Assembly: GCA_021776735.1 (NCBI GenBank)
Contig: JAJFFH010000061.1
Span: 62,001-126,000 of the forward strand
Direction of reading: 5' to 3'
DNA: 64,000 bases
Source of the DNA: Planctomycetota bacterium
Lineage (GTDB): Bacteria; Planctomycetota; PLA2
The position numbers and the translations under genes are program-made. Below are positions 1 to 8,210 of this stretch, one piece after another; positions within the stretch are counted from its first letter, which is position 1; every line of letters begins with the position of its first letter. The notes under the pieces were generated by a model, which saw only the letters and a list, made by a program, of their open reading frames with translations, searched no databases and was not told the DNA's origin.

Positions 1-2
1 GG

Positions 3-464
3 TTCATCGAGGTGCAGTGCGGCCAGGCCGTTTTCGTGCCCTCGGGAACCGTGCACGCGATCGGCGCCGGGCTGTTCCTGTTCGAAGTCCAGCAGTCGAG
101 CGACACCACGTACCGCCTGTTCGACTGGGGCCGCGGTCGCGAACTCCACCTGGAAACCGGCCTCCCCCACTGCGATCTCGACGGCGCCCCCGCGCTGCCC
201 ACCCCCAAGCCGCGCCCCGATGGCGCCCTCCGCCTCGTCGAGTGCGACTTCTTCTTCGTCGACCGCATCGACACGACCAAGCCGCACACACTCGACCCGG
301 GCCAAAAGTGGATCGCGGTCCTGATCGTCGCGGGCTCGGCCAACGTCGCCGGAACCCGCGCCGGACCCGGCGAAACCGTCCTGCTCCCCAAGGCAGCCGG
401 CCCCGGCCACCTGGAGCCGGACCGATCCTGCACGGCGCTGATCTACGGCCCAAGCCGAACCTGA
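3..464 (+). CDS. manA: Mannose-6-phosphate isomerase, C-terminal part (5' end outside window)
   Basis: Class I phosphomannose isomerase interconverts mannose-6-phosphate and fructose-6-phosphate in the cytoplasm. The frame is open from the window edge, so only the last ~153 codons are present. The cupin signature is clear: GTVHAIG carries a metal-ligand His, and EIQQSSDTTYRLFDWGR-like family sequence follows (here VQQSSDTTYRLFDWGR). A second cupin-like strand set (GETVLLPKAAGP) closes the protein. The in-frame GTG at 12 is internal to the domain and is not the true start. The stop at 462-464 is followed by a 114-bp gap that holds two repeat elements. Confidence 0.9.
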   Translation, partial: FIEVQCGQAVFVPSGTVHAIGAGLFLFEVQQSSDTTYRLFDWGRGRELHLETGLPHCDLDGAPALPTPKPRPDGALRLVECDFFFVDRIDTTKPHTLDPGQKWIAVLIVAGSANVAGTRAGPGETVLLPKAAGPGHLEPDRSCTALIYGPSRT

Positions 465-484
465 ACCGATCCCCGAAGCAGCAA

Positions 485-497
485 ACGGACGGCGATT
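485..497 (+). repeat. 13-mer word, variant copy
   Basis: ACGGACGGCGATT, one mismatch to the ACGGACGGCGATG word. It belongs to the GCAA-flanked subtype (GCAAACGGACGGCGAT). It lies 20 bp after manA and abuts the inverted 41-bp-type repeat at 501-556. Confidence 0.7.
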
Positions 498-500
498 TTC

Positions 501-556
501 GATAGCCGGCTGACGTTTGAACGAGAGTCCCGGTGGCCGTTCGATGACCGGCGGAC
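501..556 (-). repeat. Inverted copy of the 26.28-kb tandem repeat
   Basis: Read on the minus strand this contains GCCGGTCATCGAACGGCCAC and, a few bases on, TTCAAACGTCAGCCGG. These are the two halves of the 41-bp units at 26280-26361. It fills the intergenic gap between manA and the 579-1697 gene. Confidence 0.7.
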
Positions 557-578
557 GCGCGAACGCCCCGGCAGCCGG

Positions 579-1697
579 TCACTCGCGCAACAGATCGATG
601 ATCGTTTGGGCGAGTGCCAGGGTCTTGAGGTCGATCTCGGGGTCGCGAAACCAGTGATCCAGGCCCACGGCCAAGACGATGTGTCCGCCCGGCAGAAGTT
701 GGTTCGAAAGCAGCGTCATGCCGTCGTTGGGACCGAACTTTCGCATCGCCGAGTAGGTGCGCTGGACCTGCGGGAGGACCGTGCCGGAGAGCGGGACGGC
801 GACAAAATGGAGGACCGTCAGGTGGCCGGGGAGCGACTGGCCCGCGAACCGCTGCAGGCTGCGTTCGGCGGACATACTCTTCATCGTGTCCAGCGGGATG
901 CCGATGATCCAGCCCACGACGGCCGCAATCCACCGCTTCGGCCAGGTCATGTTTGCGTCGATGAATTCGGTGCCGCGCAAGACCCCGCCAATGCTCACCC
1001 AGCCCCGAATGAAGTCCCGATCCTCCGCCGCCATGACGCTGCCGATCGCGTAGGCCACGTCGGGACCGCCCTTGCTCGTACTGACCAGCACGACCTTCTT
1101 GCCCGCCGCACGCAGCGCTCGCAGCTCGGCCGCGATGTGCTCCCCGTTGACCTCGACCGTGCCGGCCTCCCGGACGCGAATGAACGCGGTCCCTAACCCC
1201 GCCTGCCGCAACAGCGCGCGCGGCTCAGCCATGTCGCCCTTCGTTTCCGTCTTGGATTCGTAAAGCAGGCCCGGCACAAACACGGTGACGTAGTCGTCGG
1301 CGCCCTTGGAATCGATCCGGACAACGCCCCGCGCCCGTTGCTCGCGAAACCGCGCCACATGGGCCATGAACCGCTCCTGCATCCGCCGATGTCGCGGCAC
1401 AGAGAGAAGGCGGCGCACAAAGTACACGGCAGCAAAGTCCGGCGACGCTTCGTCCGACAAGGCCCGCAGGCTGTCGCGACTCAACGGCGCAGAATCGTAC
1501 CGGGCAAGAAGCCGCGCGATCTCCGCATCCAACTCGGGCCGCGCCCCCGACCGGCTCGGAGAATTCTCGATGAAGTAACGCGCCAATTCGGAATCGACCG
1601 TCGTCTGAACAGATTCAAGGCCTACCCGTCCCTCGACCGGAATGCGCGGAATCGAATTGCATCCGCAAAGAAAGGCGAACAGCGCCAGCGCACGCAT
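579..1697 (-). CDS. Alpha/beta-hydrolase-like lipoprotein
   Basis: A 372-residue exported protein. The N-terminus is a short hydrophobic signal ending in a lipobox (LFAFLCGC), so it is probably lipid-anchored with the domain outside the cytoplasm. The C-terminal two thirds look like an alpha/beta hydrolase: a strand-nucleophile-helix element VVLVSTSKGGPDVAYA (Ser in S-T-S-K-G-G, near residue 206), a downstream GPNDGM that could supply the acid, and GGHIVLAVGLDHWF that could supply the His. The nucleophile elbow is not a textbook GXSXG, so enzymatic activity and substrate are unknown. It converges with nothing close by and is followed upstream by a 49-bp gap carrying a 13-mer repeat. Confidence 0.7.
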   Translation of the reverse strand: MRALALFAFLCGCNSIPRIPVEGRVGLESVQTTVDSELARYFIENSPSRSGARPELDAEIARLLARYDSAPLSRDSLRALSDEASPDFAAVYFVRRLLSVPRHRRMQERFMAHVARFREQRARGVVRIDSKGADDYVTVFVPGLLYESKTETKGDMAEPRALLRQAGLGTAFIRVREAGTVEVNGEHIAAELRALRAAGKKVVLVSTSKGGPDVAYAIGSVMAAEDRDFIRGWVSIGGVLRGTEFIDANMTWPKRWIAAVVGWIIGIPLDTMKSMSAERSLQRFAGQSLPGHLTVLHFVAVPLSGTVLPQVQRTYSAMRKFGPNDGMTLLSNQLLPGGHIVLAVGLDHWFRDPEIDLKTLALAQTIIDLLRE

Positions 1698-1725
1698 GGA
1701 GCGAGTCTACGTCCGGGCGTCAGGG

Positions 1726-1738
1726 ACGGACGGCGATG
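1726..1738 (+). repeat. 13-mer word, exact copy
   Basis: ACGGACGGCGATG followed by TTTTC, preceded by GG. It lies in the short gap between two minus-strand genes, upstream of the hydrolase-like lipoprotein. Confidence 0.85.
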
Positions 1739-1746
1739 TTTTCGGA

Positions 1747-2274
1747 TCAGGGGTCTTTGGCGCGAGCGGGTCGAAACATCAGCGCTTCGTCCGGTTCAAC
1801 GGAGTTCCGGGCGCACGCGCCCGGCGTTGCCGGAGAAAACCCCAGGCGCTCAAGCAGCCGGCGCGAGCGGAAATTGCGCTCCTTGAACATCGCCCAGAAC
1901 GTGTGCGCACGGTATTCGCCGGCCAGTTCCGCCATCATCGCTTCAACGCAACGGTTTGCGTAGCCCTTGCCCCAGTACGCGCTGGCGAGGATGTACGCGA
2001 TGAAGCAGTGTCCGTCCGCGTGCGTCGTGGCCTGCACATAGCCCGCAAGCCGCGAGTCCGGAAGACGAACGACCCAGTTCAACCAGTGCTCGGTACCGTC
2101 GGGAGAGCGCCGCGACTCAAGCTTCAAGAAGCGGTCATGAAGCCAGCCCACGGAAGACGGCGGCTCGTTCTCGAACTCGTAGATGGCCGGGTCCCCGAGA
2201 ACCAAAAACATCTCGGACGCATGCGCCGCCATCTGCGGCACAAGCGTCAGGTCTCCGGCAGCGACAACCCTCAT
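1747..2274 (-). CDS. GNAT-family N-acetyltransferase (RimJ/RimL-like)
   Basis: A 175-residue protein with the layout of RimJ/RimL-type acetyltransferases, which move acetyl from acetyl-CoA to an amine. The acetyl-CoA loop is visible as AYWGKGYANRCVEAMM (motif A, R/Q-x-x-G-x-G/A-like), and the usual motif B is NFRSRRLLERLGF, matching the common 'N..S..L..KLGF' pattern. The substrate cannot be read from sequence. The length fits a single GNAT domain. A long-form copy of the dispersed repeat sits 50 bp upstream. Confidence 0.85.
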   Translation of the reverse strand: MRVVAAGDLTLVPQMAAHASEMFLVLGDPAIYEFENEPPSSVGWLHDRFLKLESRRSPDGTEHWLNWVVRLPDSRLAGYVQATTHADGHCFIAYILASAYWGKGYANRCVEAMMAELAGEYRAHTFWAMFKERNFRSRRLLERLGFSPATPGACARNSVEPDEALMFRPARAKDP

Positions 2275-2322
2275 CGACCCCGGAGTCTATCCGTCCCGCT
2301 GCACACGGGCCACGAGGACAAA

Positions 2323-2364
2323 AACATCGCCGTCCCAGCCTTCGCGCCTTCGGCGCTTTGGCGG
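2323..2364 (-). repeat. Long-form dispersed repeat (about 40 bp)
   Basis: On the minus strand this reads AAAGCGCCGAAGGCGCGAAG, then CTGGGACGGCGATGTTTTT. It matches the copies at 25189-25227 and 33850-33889 with a few indels. Here it is intergenic, between the GNAT gene and the membrane-protein gene. Confidence 0.65.
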
Positions 2365-2403
2365 ACGAGCCGCTTGCTGTCGGCCGAGAGGCTTTCTTCG
2401 CGG

Positions 2404-3252
2404 TCAGTTTTCGCTGCGGGTGATGGAGATGGCGACGAAGGCGACGCCGCCGTCCAGGGCCAAGAACCACGGAGCGATGAAACGCAGGGCGCCCCAGGCG
2501 GCCGGGACATGCGTGCGGAGCGGGACGCCGCCTTCGAGGAACGGGCGCACGATCCAAAACAACAGGCCGGCCACCATCAGCAGGCGGGTCAGGCCGGCGA
2601 GGATGACTTCGGCGCGCGAGCGCATCAGGTTCAGCATGCTGCACAGGGCGGCGCCCGCGAGCAGCACGAAGGGAACCTGATCGCGCCATTCGGTCGCGAT
2701 TTGCGGGAGCTGCTTCAGGTGCGTAATGGCGAACGGGGTGTCGCCCGATGCCGTCGGCAGGAACGCGAAGACCGCGAGGACGAGAGAGCCGAGAGCGGCG
2801 AAGGCCTGGCCCGCGACCTGGCTCGGACGCGTGACCCTGATTCCGGAACCGACGTAGATCGCCGTCATGGCGACCAGCACGACCCAGCCCATTTCGCCGA
2901 GGCTGGTCAGCGGGAGGGATGCCGGATTCGACATCGGAAACTCCATCCAGATCAGCCCCGCCGCCATGGGCAGGATGAGCTGGGCGGCGGCCAGGGCGAA
3001 GTTGACGAAGTGGCGGGCGCGGGAGCGCCAGCCCACGAAAGCGCCGAGAAGCGCGGCGGCAGCGGCCACGGGGGCGAGCAAGAGCCACGTCCGGACCCAC
3101 GGGTTTTCGTGCTCCGCGACGAGATTCCAGAGGTACGAGCCACCCTCGAGCGTGGCGGGCATGAGGCACGTCGCGGCCAGAAAAACGCCCCAGAACAGGT
3201 CGTATCGGATCCGGCCACGGGACTCGCGCTTTTTCGTCAAACCAGTGGGCAC
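2404..3252 (-). CDS. Multi-pass membrane protein of unknown function
   Basis: A 282-residue protein with about seven hydrophobic segments (for example WLLLAPVAAAAALLGAFVGW and LVLAVFAFLP) separated by short polar loops. No catalytic or binding motif is recognisable. The start chosen is GTG at 3252, only 20 bp from the divergent start of the pseudouridine synthase. An internal ATG at about residue 31 is possible but would remove the first predicted helix. The shared short intergenic region implies overlapping divergent promoters. Confidence 0.6.
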   Translation of the reverse strand: MPTGLTKKRESRGRIRYDLFWGVFLAATCLMPATLEGGSYLWNLVAEHENPWVRTWLLLAPVAAAAALLGAFVGWRSRARHFVNFALAAAQLILPMAAGLIWMEFPMSNPASLPLTSLGEMGWVVLVAMTAIYVGSGIRVTRPSQVAGQAFAALGSLVLAVFAFLPTASGDTPFAITHLKQLPQIATEWRDQVPFVLLAGAALCSMLNLMRSRAEVILAGLTRLLMVAGLLFWIVRPFLEGGVPLRTHVPAAWGALRFIAPWFLALDGGVAFVAISITRSEN

Positions 3253-3260
3253 GCTATACT
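3233..3260 (+). promoter_or_regulatory. Possible sigma-70-type promoter for the pseudouridine synthase gene
   Basis: A TATACT hexamer at 3255-3260 has a weak TCGTCA-like -35 about 15-16 bp upstream. Transcription would begin a few bases before the ATG at 3273. The -35 match is poor and the spacing is short. Confidence 0.3.
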
Positions 3261-3272
3261 GATCGGTTCGAC

Positions 3273-4052
3273 ATGGAACGGCTTCACAAGATTCTCGCCC
3301 ACTGCGGCGTCGGTTCCCGGCGCGACTGCGAAGAGCTGATCAGCCAGGGCCGGGTCGATGTCAACGGCCAGGTCGTGACCGAACTCGGCACGAAGGTCGA
3401 TCCGGCCGCGGACCGCATCCGCGTCGATGGCGAAAAGGTCAAGATCGAGCCGCATGTGTACTACCTGGTGCACAAGCCGCGGGGCTACCTCTGCACGAAC
3501 GAGGACACGCACGGCCGCCCCAAGGTGATCGACCTGATCCCGCAGCAGCGCCGCGTGTACACCGTCGGCCGTCTCGACGAGGGCTCCGAGGGCCTGATCA
3601 TCCTGACCAACGACGGCGCGCTGGCGAACCTTGTGACTCACCCGCGCTACAAGGTCGACAAGACCTACCGGCTCACCATCGCCGGCCCGGTCACGCCCGA
3701 GCAGCTCGACCGCGTCAGTCGCGGCGTCTGGCTATCCGACGGCAAGACCGCCCCTGCGGCCATCCGCGGCGTGCAGCGCAACCGCGGCCGCACGTTCGTC
3801 ACCGTGACGATCCACGAGGGCAAGAACCGCGAACTGCGCCGCGTCTTCGCCAAGGTCGGCCTCCGCGTGCAGGCGCTCCTGCGTGTCGGCATCGGTCCGC
3901 TGCGCCTCGACGACCTGCGCAAGGGCGCGTATCGCCTCCTCCATCCCCGTGAGCTCGACTTCGTGAGGAAGCGTACGGACGGCGATGCCCCCGTCGAAAA
4001 GAAGAAGCCGGCTCGCCGCCCGCCCCTCGTCAGAAAGCATCGCCGTCCGTAG
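3273..4052 (+). CDS. 16S/23S rRNA pseudouridine synthase, RsuA/RluB/RluE/RluF family
   Basis: A 259-residue RNA-modifying enzyme. The N-terminal ~60 residues form an S4 RNA-binding domain (LAHCGVGSRRDCEELISQGRV). The catalytic domain has the family signature GRLDEGSEGLIILTNDG, in which the Asp of GRLD is the nucleophile. GKNRELRRVFAKVGL and VGIGPLRL further support the RsuA/RluB group; which rRNA uridine is modified cannot be told. The last ~26 codons are lineage-specific and are bounded by two copies of the dispersed 13-mer in inverted orientation (3975 and 4038). The C-terminus has therefore probably been rewritten by repeat insertion: it reads TDGDAP at one end and HRRP-stop at the other. 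Confidence 0.9.
   Translation: MERLHKILAHCGVGSRRDCEELISQGRVDVNGQVVTELGTKVDPAADRIRVDGEKVKIEPHVYYLVHKPRGYLCTNEDTHGRPKVIDLIPQQRRVYTVGRLDEGSEGLIILTNDGALANLVTHPRYKVDKTYRLTIAGPVTPEQLDRVSRGVWLSDGKTAPAAIRGVQRNRGRTFVTVTIHEGKNRELRRVFAKVGLRVQALLRVGIGPLRLDDLRKGAYRLLHPRELDFVRKRTDGDAPVEKKKPARRPPLVRKHRRP
3975..3987 (+). repeat. 13-mer word, exact copy
   Basis: ACGGACGGCGATG inside the pseudouridine synthase gene, read as Thr-Asp-Gly-Asp-Ala. It is the left member of an inverted pair with 4038-4050; together they bound a 76-bp segment. Confidence 0.85.
4038..4050 (-). repeat. 13-mer word, exact copy (inverted partner)
   Basis: CATCGCCGTCCGT on the plus strand forms the last codons before the TAG of the pseudouridine synthase gene. 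Confidence 0.85.
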
Positions 4053-4103
4053 GCTCTCGCCCGACGGTCGTCCCCCAGGCTTTCGACGGTTGACGTGCCC
4101 ACG

Positions 4104-4135
4104 AAAAAGCCCGCGCCGATCGACGCGGGCTTTTT
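4104..4135. terminator. Intrinsic terminator, usable in both directions
   Basis: A 12-bp perfect stem AAAAAGCCCGCG / CGCGGGCTTTTT around an 8-nt loop, with T-runs at both ends. It lies 51 bp after the pseudouridine synthase stop and just downstream of the minus-strand tRNA, so it can end both transcripts. Confidence 0.85.
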
Positions 4136-4140
4136 CTCTG

Positions 4141-4213
4141 GTACCCCCACTAGGACTCGAACCCAGATCTACGGCTCCGGAGGCCGCCGCTCTATCCGTT
4201 GAGCTATAGGGGC
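4141..4213 (-). tRNA. tRNA-Arg (anticodon CCG)
   Basis: Read on the minus strand it folds as a cloverleaf: acceptor GCCCCTA with TGGGGGT, D-stem GCTC/GAGC, anticodon stem GCGGC/GCCGT around the loop CTCCGGA (anticodon CCG, reading CGG), and T-arm CTGGG-TTCGAGT-CCTAG. Two G-U pairs occur in the acceptor. The genomic sequence continues CC after the discriminator A. It lies between the convergent terminator and a lipoprotein gene. Confidence 0.93.
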
Positions 4214-4228
4214 TTGGGAGCCGCTAGT

Positions 4229-5461
4229 CTACTCGTCCCGACTCGTGCGGCGATTTTTCAGCCACGCCTGCCAGTACGCGCGCACGTCCGACGGATTCTT
4301 GTTCTCGCCGGTCGCGGTGCGACGCAGGCGGGTCAGCGCCGCATCGGCCTTGTCACCCTTGACACCGAGCAAAACACGAACACGCGCGTGCAACGGCAGC
4401 GTCGCGGCGAAGTCCTGGAGCGCGGCGCGACTCTGCAGCCCGGTCAGGATCACCTTGAGCTGGCGCCTCCCCTCCGGCCCGGCCGTTTTCGCCCACGCCT
4501 CCAATTCCGCCACGTTGCCGGGCGCCCCGGCCAGCGCGCGGGCGGCACGGGCTCGGCGCTCCGGGCTCGCCGCGTCCAGGTCGGCCAAGTGCGCCTTCAG
4601 GATCTTGGGATCGAGGCGCGCCGGCGGCGCGAGCAGCAGCGGCGCCAACTTCGCGTCGAGGTCGAGGCCGTACTTTCCACGGACGTGCGCGGTCAGGTTG
4701 TCGCCCGACCCGTCTCCCGTCCTGCTCCGAAACGTCGTGGGGCGTCCCGGATTGCCGAAGATCAGGTGCACCATGTCGCCGTCGCGCATCACGGAAACGG
4801 TGTTCTCGGAGATCAGGTAACTCAACAGGCCATGGTCGTCGTCCTTGGCCTCGCGGAGCCCCTTCAGAAACTCGCGCTTGGCCCGTCGAAAGTCGGATTC
4901 GGCGACCGGAGCGACAAGCTCGAGCGCGTGACCGCGCAACCGCGCCCAGCGGTGGCCCTTGCGTGCCGCTGCTCGGATCAACGCAACCGTCTCCGCGCTG
5001 GGGCCATCCTTCTTGTCGGGCTTCGCGTCGGGGATACTTTGCGCCTCCCGGCTGATCGCCTCGTTGACTGCCGCGATCAGCTGCGACGCCCCCGTGATCA
5101 CGATTGTCTGAGCGCCGGAGAGCCGCCCCTGATCATCGAGAAAAAATCCAAGGCGGCGCACCTGGACCGACTTGAGCAGGCTGCGCGCCAGCGGATGTTC
5201 CTCGTCTTCCAGGCCCGTCGGGTCGAAGACGAACGGCCACGCCAAGAGGCACGCGGAATTGCTCGCGACGAATCTGTCGAAGCGGGATCGGCCCTTGTCG
5301 AGGTCGTCGCCCGCCCAGTGAATGCCGTGCGTCACGACGTGCAGGACGAGGCGATCCGCGTCCTTGTCGTATTCCATCCGGACGGTCTGGGCCTCGAATT
5401 CCAGACATCCGGTCATAGCGAGACACAAGAGCGGGATGGTCTGCAGCATAAGCCGACGCAT
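4229..5461 (-). CDS. Lipoprotein of unknown function
   Basis: A 410-residue protein starting at ATG 5461 with a classical lipoprotein signal (MRRLMLQTIPLLCLAMTGC). The mature part begins LEFEAQTVRMEYD and resembles exported proteins that track a numeric state rather than a known enzyme; the middle has hydrophobic helices and the last third is helical, Ala/Arg/Leu-rich and could be HEAT-like. No catalytic motif was found. Upstream in-frame codons have Arg/Trp-rich composition unlike coding sequence, so the longer reading was rejected. The start is 17 bp from the divergent J-domain gene. Confidence 0.65.
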   Translation of the reverse strand: MRRLMLQTIPLLCLAMTGCLEFEAQTVRMEYDKDADRLVLHVVTHGIHWAGDDLDKGRSRFDRFVASNSACLLAWPFVFDPTGLEDEEHPLARSLLKSVQVRRLGFFLDDQGRLSGAQTIVITGASQLIAAVNEAISREAQSIPDAKPDKKDGPSAETVALIRAAARKGHRWARLRGHALELVAPVAESDFRRAKREFLKGLREAKDDDHGLLSYLISENTVSVMRDGDMVHLIFGNPGRPTTFRSRTGDGSGDNLTAHVRGKYGLDLDAKLAPLLLAPPARLDPKILKAHLADLDAASPERRARAARALAGAPGNVAELEAWAKTAGPEGRRQLKVILTGLQSRAALQDFAATLPLHARVRVLLGVKGDKADAALTRLRRTATGENKNPSDVRAYWQAWLKNRRTSRDE

Positions 5462-5478
5462 TCCCGCATAATACCCGC

Positions 5479-6267
5479 TTGCTCCGCTACGACCCCAGCC
5501 GCGACGCCTACGCCATCCTCGGCGTCGCTCCCGGGGCGTCCCAGGACGCCATCGAGGATGCCTACCGCGAAGCGGCGCGCACATGGCATCCGGACAAATC
5601 CGTCGCTCCGGACGCGGCCGAACGGTTCCACGACGTCACGGCGGCGGCGACGATCCTGCGCGACCCGGTCACGCGTCGCGCGTACGACCAACAGCGCGAA
5701 CTGCACCTCGGTCCGATCGCTCGCGCCCGTCCGAAGCCCGGCCGAGGAGAGCCGCAAAAGGCGCACGCGCCGCTGCGCCCGCCGCCGGAATGGATGGCGG
5801 ACCACGTTCGGGTCCATTTCGACGCCGCGCTGCTCACGATGCATCTGCCGCGGGTCGCCAAGCCCGGCCACCGGCTCGCGTTGTTTGCCGCCTTCACGGT
5901 CATGGGCGGCTCCCTCGTCGCCGGCAGCCTCGTCGCCGGAGCCCTGGCGTTCGTCCTGTTCCTGATCGCGTTCGCGCTGGCGGCACCGCCCCACGATGGA
6001 CTGCTCCTGTGGGCCAAGATCGCCCCCGGTCGCAAGGTCGCGGAGTACCACTCGCTCGATCAGAGCGTCCAAAGATACGACCGCATCGCCGTCCCGTACC
6101 AGGCGCTGAGCGTGACCATTGCGGCGCAACGGACGGGCTACGTCGTCTTGATCCACGGCTTCCCGCACGATGCAATCCCCATCCTGCACGAGACGAGCGA
6201 CCTCGCCGAGGCCAGGCGCTGCGCCCGCGAAGCGGGCGACTGGCTGGATCTACCCCTCGCCGCATGA
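5479..6267 (+). CDS. J-domain protein with membrane segments
   Basis: A 262-residue protein. Residues ~4-65 are a DnaJ-type J domain: YAILGVAPGASQDAIEDAYR, then the invariant HPD in ARTWHPDKS. J domains stimulate the ATPase of Hsp70. A long hydrophobic stretch at ~135-175 (two probable helices) anchors the protein, and the C-terminal ~90 residues have no recognised fold. The chosen start is TTG at 5479, because the J domain begins immediately and no ATG or GTG is better placed. No G/F-rich or zinc region is present, so it is a class C (specialised) J protein. Confidence 0.75.
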   Translation: MLRYDPSRDAYAILGVAPGASQDAIEDAYREAARTWHPDKSVAPDAAERFHDVTAAATILRDPVTRRAYDQQRELHLGPIARARPKPGRGEPQKAHAPLRPPPEWMADHVRVHFDAALLTMHLPRVAKPGHRLALFAAFTVMGGSLVAGSLVAGALAFVLFLIAFALAAPPHDGLLLWAKIAPGRKVAEYHSLDQSVQRYDRIAVPYQALSVTIAAQRTGYVVLIHGFPHDAIPILHETSDLAEARRCAREAGDWLDLPLAA

Positions 6268-6287
6268 CCCTGGCGCATCTTCCTTAC

Positions 6288-6330
6288 ACCCGACCCCGAC
6301 CCCGACCCCAAACCCAAACCCCCTCCCCCC
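6288..6330 (+). repeat. C-rich tandem tract
   Basis: Repeated CCCGAC units pass into CCCAAACCCAAACCCC and end in CCTCCCCCC directly before an ATG. The minus strand has four or more G-runs, so a G-quadruplex is possible in the leader of the following gene. A similar ACCCAAACCCCT string occurs at about 18443. Confidence 0.6.
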
Positions 6331-8019
6331 ATGCCGCCCTCGTCCGCCACACAAATCCAGGAACTCGTTTCGCTCCGGTACGACTTTTCTCCCGACGCCG
6401 CCCGGCAAAAGACCGAGTTGTTTCGCGCGCTCCGCAAGCGGCGCTGCGCGACGCCGGAGGACGTAAAGTCGTTGCACGAGGCGGCGTGTTTTGCACGCGC
6501 GTTTCCCGAGAACGCCGCCGTGCGCGGGGCGACCGAGAAGCTGCTGGAGGAGTTCGGCGCGCGCGCGGACGTGCGGCGGTTTCGGCGGAGGCTGGGCGAT
6601 TCCGGGATCGCGGGCGCGGCGGTCTACTTCCGTTTTTATTGGCTGATGGCGATCCGGCTGGCCGAGCGCTGGCCGGATGCGATTTCGATCGACTGGAAGG
6701 AATTCGAGCGCAAGGCGGATGTCGTCGGTCTGCTGCATCTCCTGGTGACGTTTTCCGAGACGCCGGCGCTGGACGCGCAGGTGCGTGGGGCCCGCGAGTG
6801 GATCGACGATCTCAAGAGTGCCGACGAAACGGATGCGGCGTTCCTGATCCGGCGGTTTGCAGCGCTCGACGTGCCGACGCCGGTGCGCGAAAAGATGTAC
6901 GAAGACCTCGACGTCCCGCTGCGACTCGATCCGGGGCCGACGACGCCGGCGCGCGGACGCGAGTGCTTTGCCCGGGCGCCCGTCGTGTACCGCCGCGAGC
7001 CGCCTGAACGGGGCCGGCCCCCCGACTTTCGCCGTGCGGTCCTGGCCTCGCGCCCGCGTGTCCGCGCCGCGAGCCCGATAGAGGCGCGCGAACTCATCGA
7101 CCTCGCCAACGCCTGCATGGTCAGCCGACACCGCGACCTGCTGGTTTTCCTGCACGGCGATCCGCAAGACGTACGCATCATCGACTGCGGCGACGGCCTT
7201 TCGTTCGCCTGCATCGGCGCAACCCCGCAGCGCCGCCTGGTCCTCGAGGCGGTCTACGGATTCCTGACGCTGATGAACGGGGTGCCGATCGGCTACGTCT
7301 TGTGCAGCGCGCTGTTTTCGTCGAGCGAGATCGCCTACAACATCTTCGAGACGTTTCGCGGCCGCGGCGCCGCACAGGTGTACGCCAAATTTCTCGGCGC
7401 GGTCCACCGCCTGTTCGGCGTCGACTCCTTCGCCCTCGATCCGTATCAACTCGGCCACGAGAACAAGGAAGGCCAGCAGTCGGGCGCGTGGTGGTTCTAC
7501 TACAAGCTCGGCTTCCGGCCGCACGACCCGGATGTGCGCCGGCTGGTGCGCGAAGAGCTGGCGGCGCTCAAGGCCGACCGCGGCTACCGCACCTCGCCCG
7601 CGCGGATCAACGAACTCGCTGCGGAGTACATGTTCCTGCACCTCGACGCGCCCCGACGCGATGTCTTGGGGCACATCGATCTCGGCAACATCGGCGCCCA
7701 CGTCAGCCGGTTCCTTGCCGACCGCTTCGGCGCCGAACGCGAACGCGGCCTTGCCGAATGTGCCCGCGAGACCGCCCCGCTCCTCGGCCTGCGGAAGAAC
7801 ACGCGCCTCTCGCCGGGAGAAAAGCTGGCGTGGCGCCGCTGGTCCCCGCTGGCCCTCGCCCTGCCCGGTATCGAGCGTTGGACCGCCGCGCAAAAAAGAA
7901 CCCTACGCGACGTGATGCGCGCGAAGGGCGGCCGGCGCGAGTCCGATTTCGTCAAGCGGATCGACACCCACAAGCGACTGCGCGCAGCCCTGCTGGAACT
8001 GTCCCAAACAGCCCCGTAG
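6331..8019 (+). CDS. Unknown 562-residue protein with a GNAT-like segment
   Basis: I do not recognise this family as a whole. The N-terminal half is helical and Arg/Ala-rich. From about residue 250 there is an ordered alpha/beta region (RELIDLANACMVSRHRDLL, then IDCGDGLSFACIGATPQRRL), and then IGYVLCSALFSSSEIAYNIF followed by TFRGRGAAQVYAKFLGAVHR. It ends with SGAWWFYYKLGFRP, which resembles the 'FY.KLGF.P' end of acetyltransferase domains. An acyltransferase-like fold is therefore inferred, not proven. It starts at the ATG after a C-rich tract; there is no purine-rich ribosome site because of that tract. It converges on the CRTAC1 gene. Confidence 0.6.
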   Translation: MPPSSATQIQELVSLRYDFSPDAARQKTELFRALRKRRCATPEDVKSLHEAACFARAFPENAAVRGATEKLLEEFGARADVRRFRRRLGDSGIAGAAVYFRFYWLMAIRLAERWPDAISIDWKEFERKADVVGLLHLLVTFSETPALDAQVRGAREWIDDLKSADETDAAFLIRRFAALDVPTPVREKMYEDLDVPLRLDPGPTTPARGRECFARAPVVYRREPPERGRPPDFRRAVLASRPRVRAASPIEARELIDLANACMVSRHRDLLVFLHGDPQDVRIIDCGDGLSFACIGATPQRRLVLEAVYGFLTLMNGVPIGYVLCSALFSSSEIAYNIFETFRGRGAAQVYAKFLGAVHRLFGVDSFALDPYQLGHENKEGQQSGAWWFYYKLGFRPHDPDVRRLVREELAALKADRGYRTSPARINELAAEYMFLHLDAPRRDVLGHIDLGNIGAHVSRFLADRFGAERERGLAECARETAPLLGLRKNTRLSPGEKLAWRRWSPLALALPGIERWTAAQKRTLRDVMRAKGGRRESDFVKRIDTHKRLRAALLELSQTAP

Positions 8020-8022
8020 CGT

Positions 8023-8035
8023 ACGGACGGCGATA
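8023..8035 (+). repeat. 13-mer word, variant copy
   Basis: ACGGACGGCGATA, one mismatch, four bases after the stop of the preceding gene; flanked GCGT like the copy at 3975. Confidence 0.65.
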
Positions 8036-8151
8036 CCGGTCGCCGTCGTCAGATCGGGGCGAAGCCATGCACATGCGCCAAAGGCAATGCGCTGATGTTG
8101 TCCGTGAGCGCCTAGTCCTTGTCGCCGGGGTCTCAAAGCAGGGAGCGATGA

Positions 8152-8210
8152 CGCCGCAATCCTTGAAGATCCGACACTGGGATTTCGATCTTCAAGGATT
8201 ATTGGCGGCG
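8152..8210. terminator. Long hairpin between convergent genes
   Basis: Arms 8158-8171 (AATCCTTGAAGATC) and 8187-8200 are perfectly complementary over 14 bp, with CGCCGC/GCGGCG extending the stem past a small bulge. The right arm contains the TAA stop of the minus-strand gene. There is no clear T-run, so it may be an mRNA-end stabiliser rather than a true terminator. Confidence 0.45.

Noticed and set aside
1642-3339. 565-codon open frame on the plus strand
   Set aside because: It is antisense to three genes with clear family or membrane character and has Arg/Gly/His-rich noise composition.
6250-7893. 547-codon open frame on the minus strand
   Set aside because: Antisense to the 562-residue protein and rich in VRRE-type shadow sequence; no domain.
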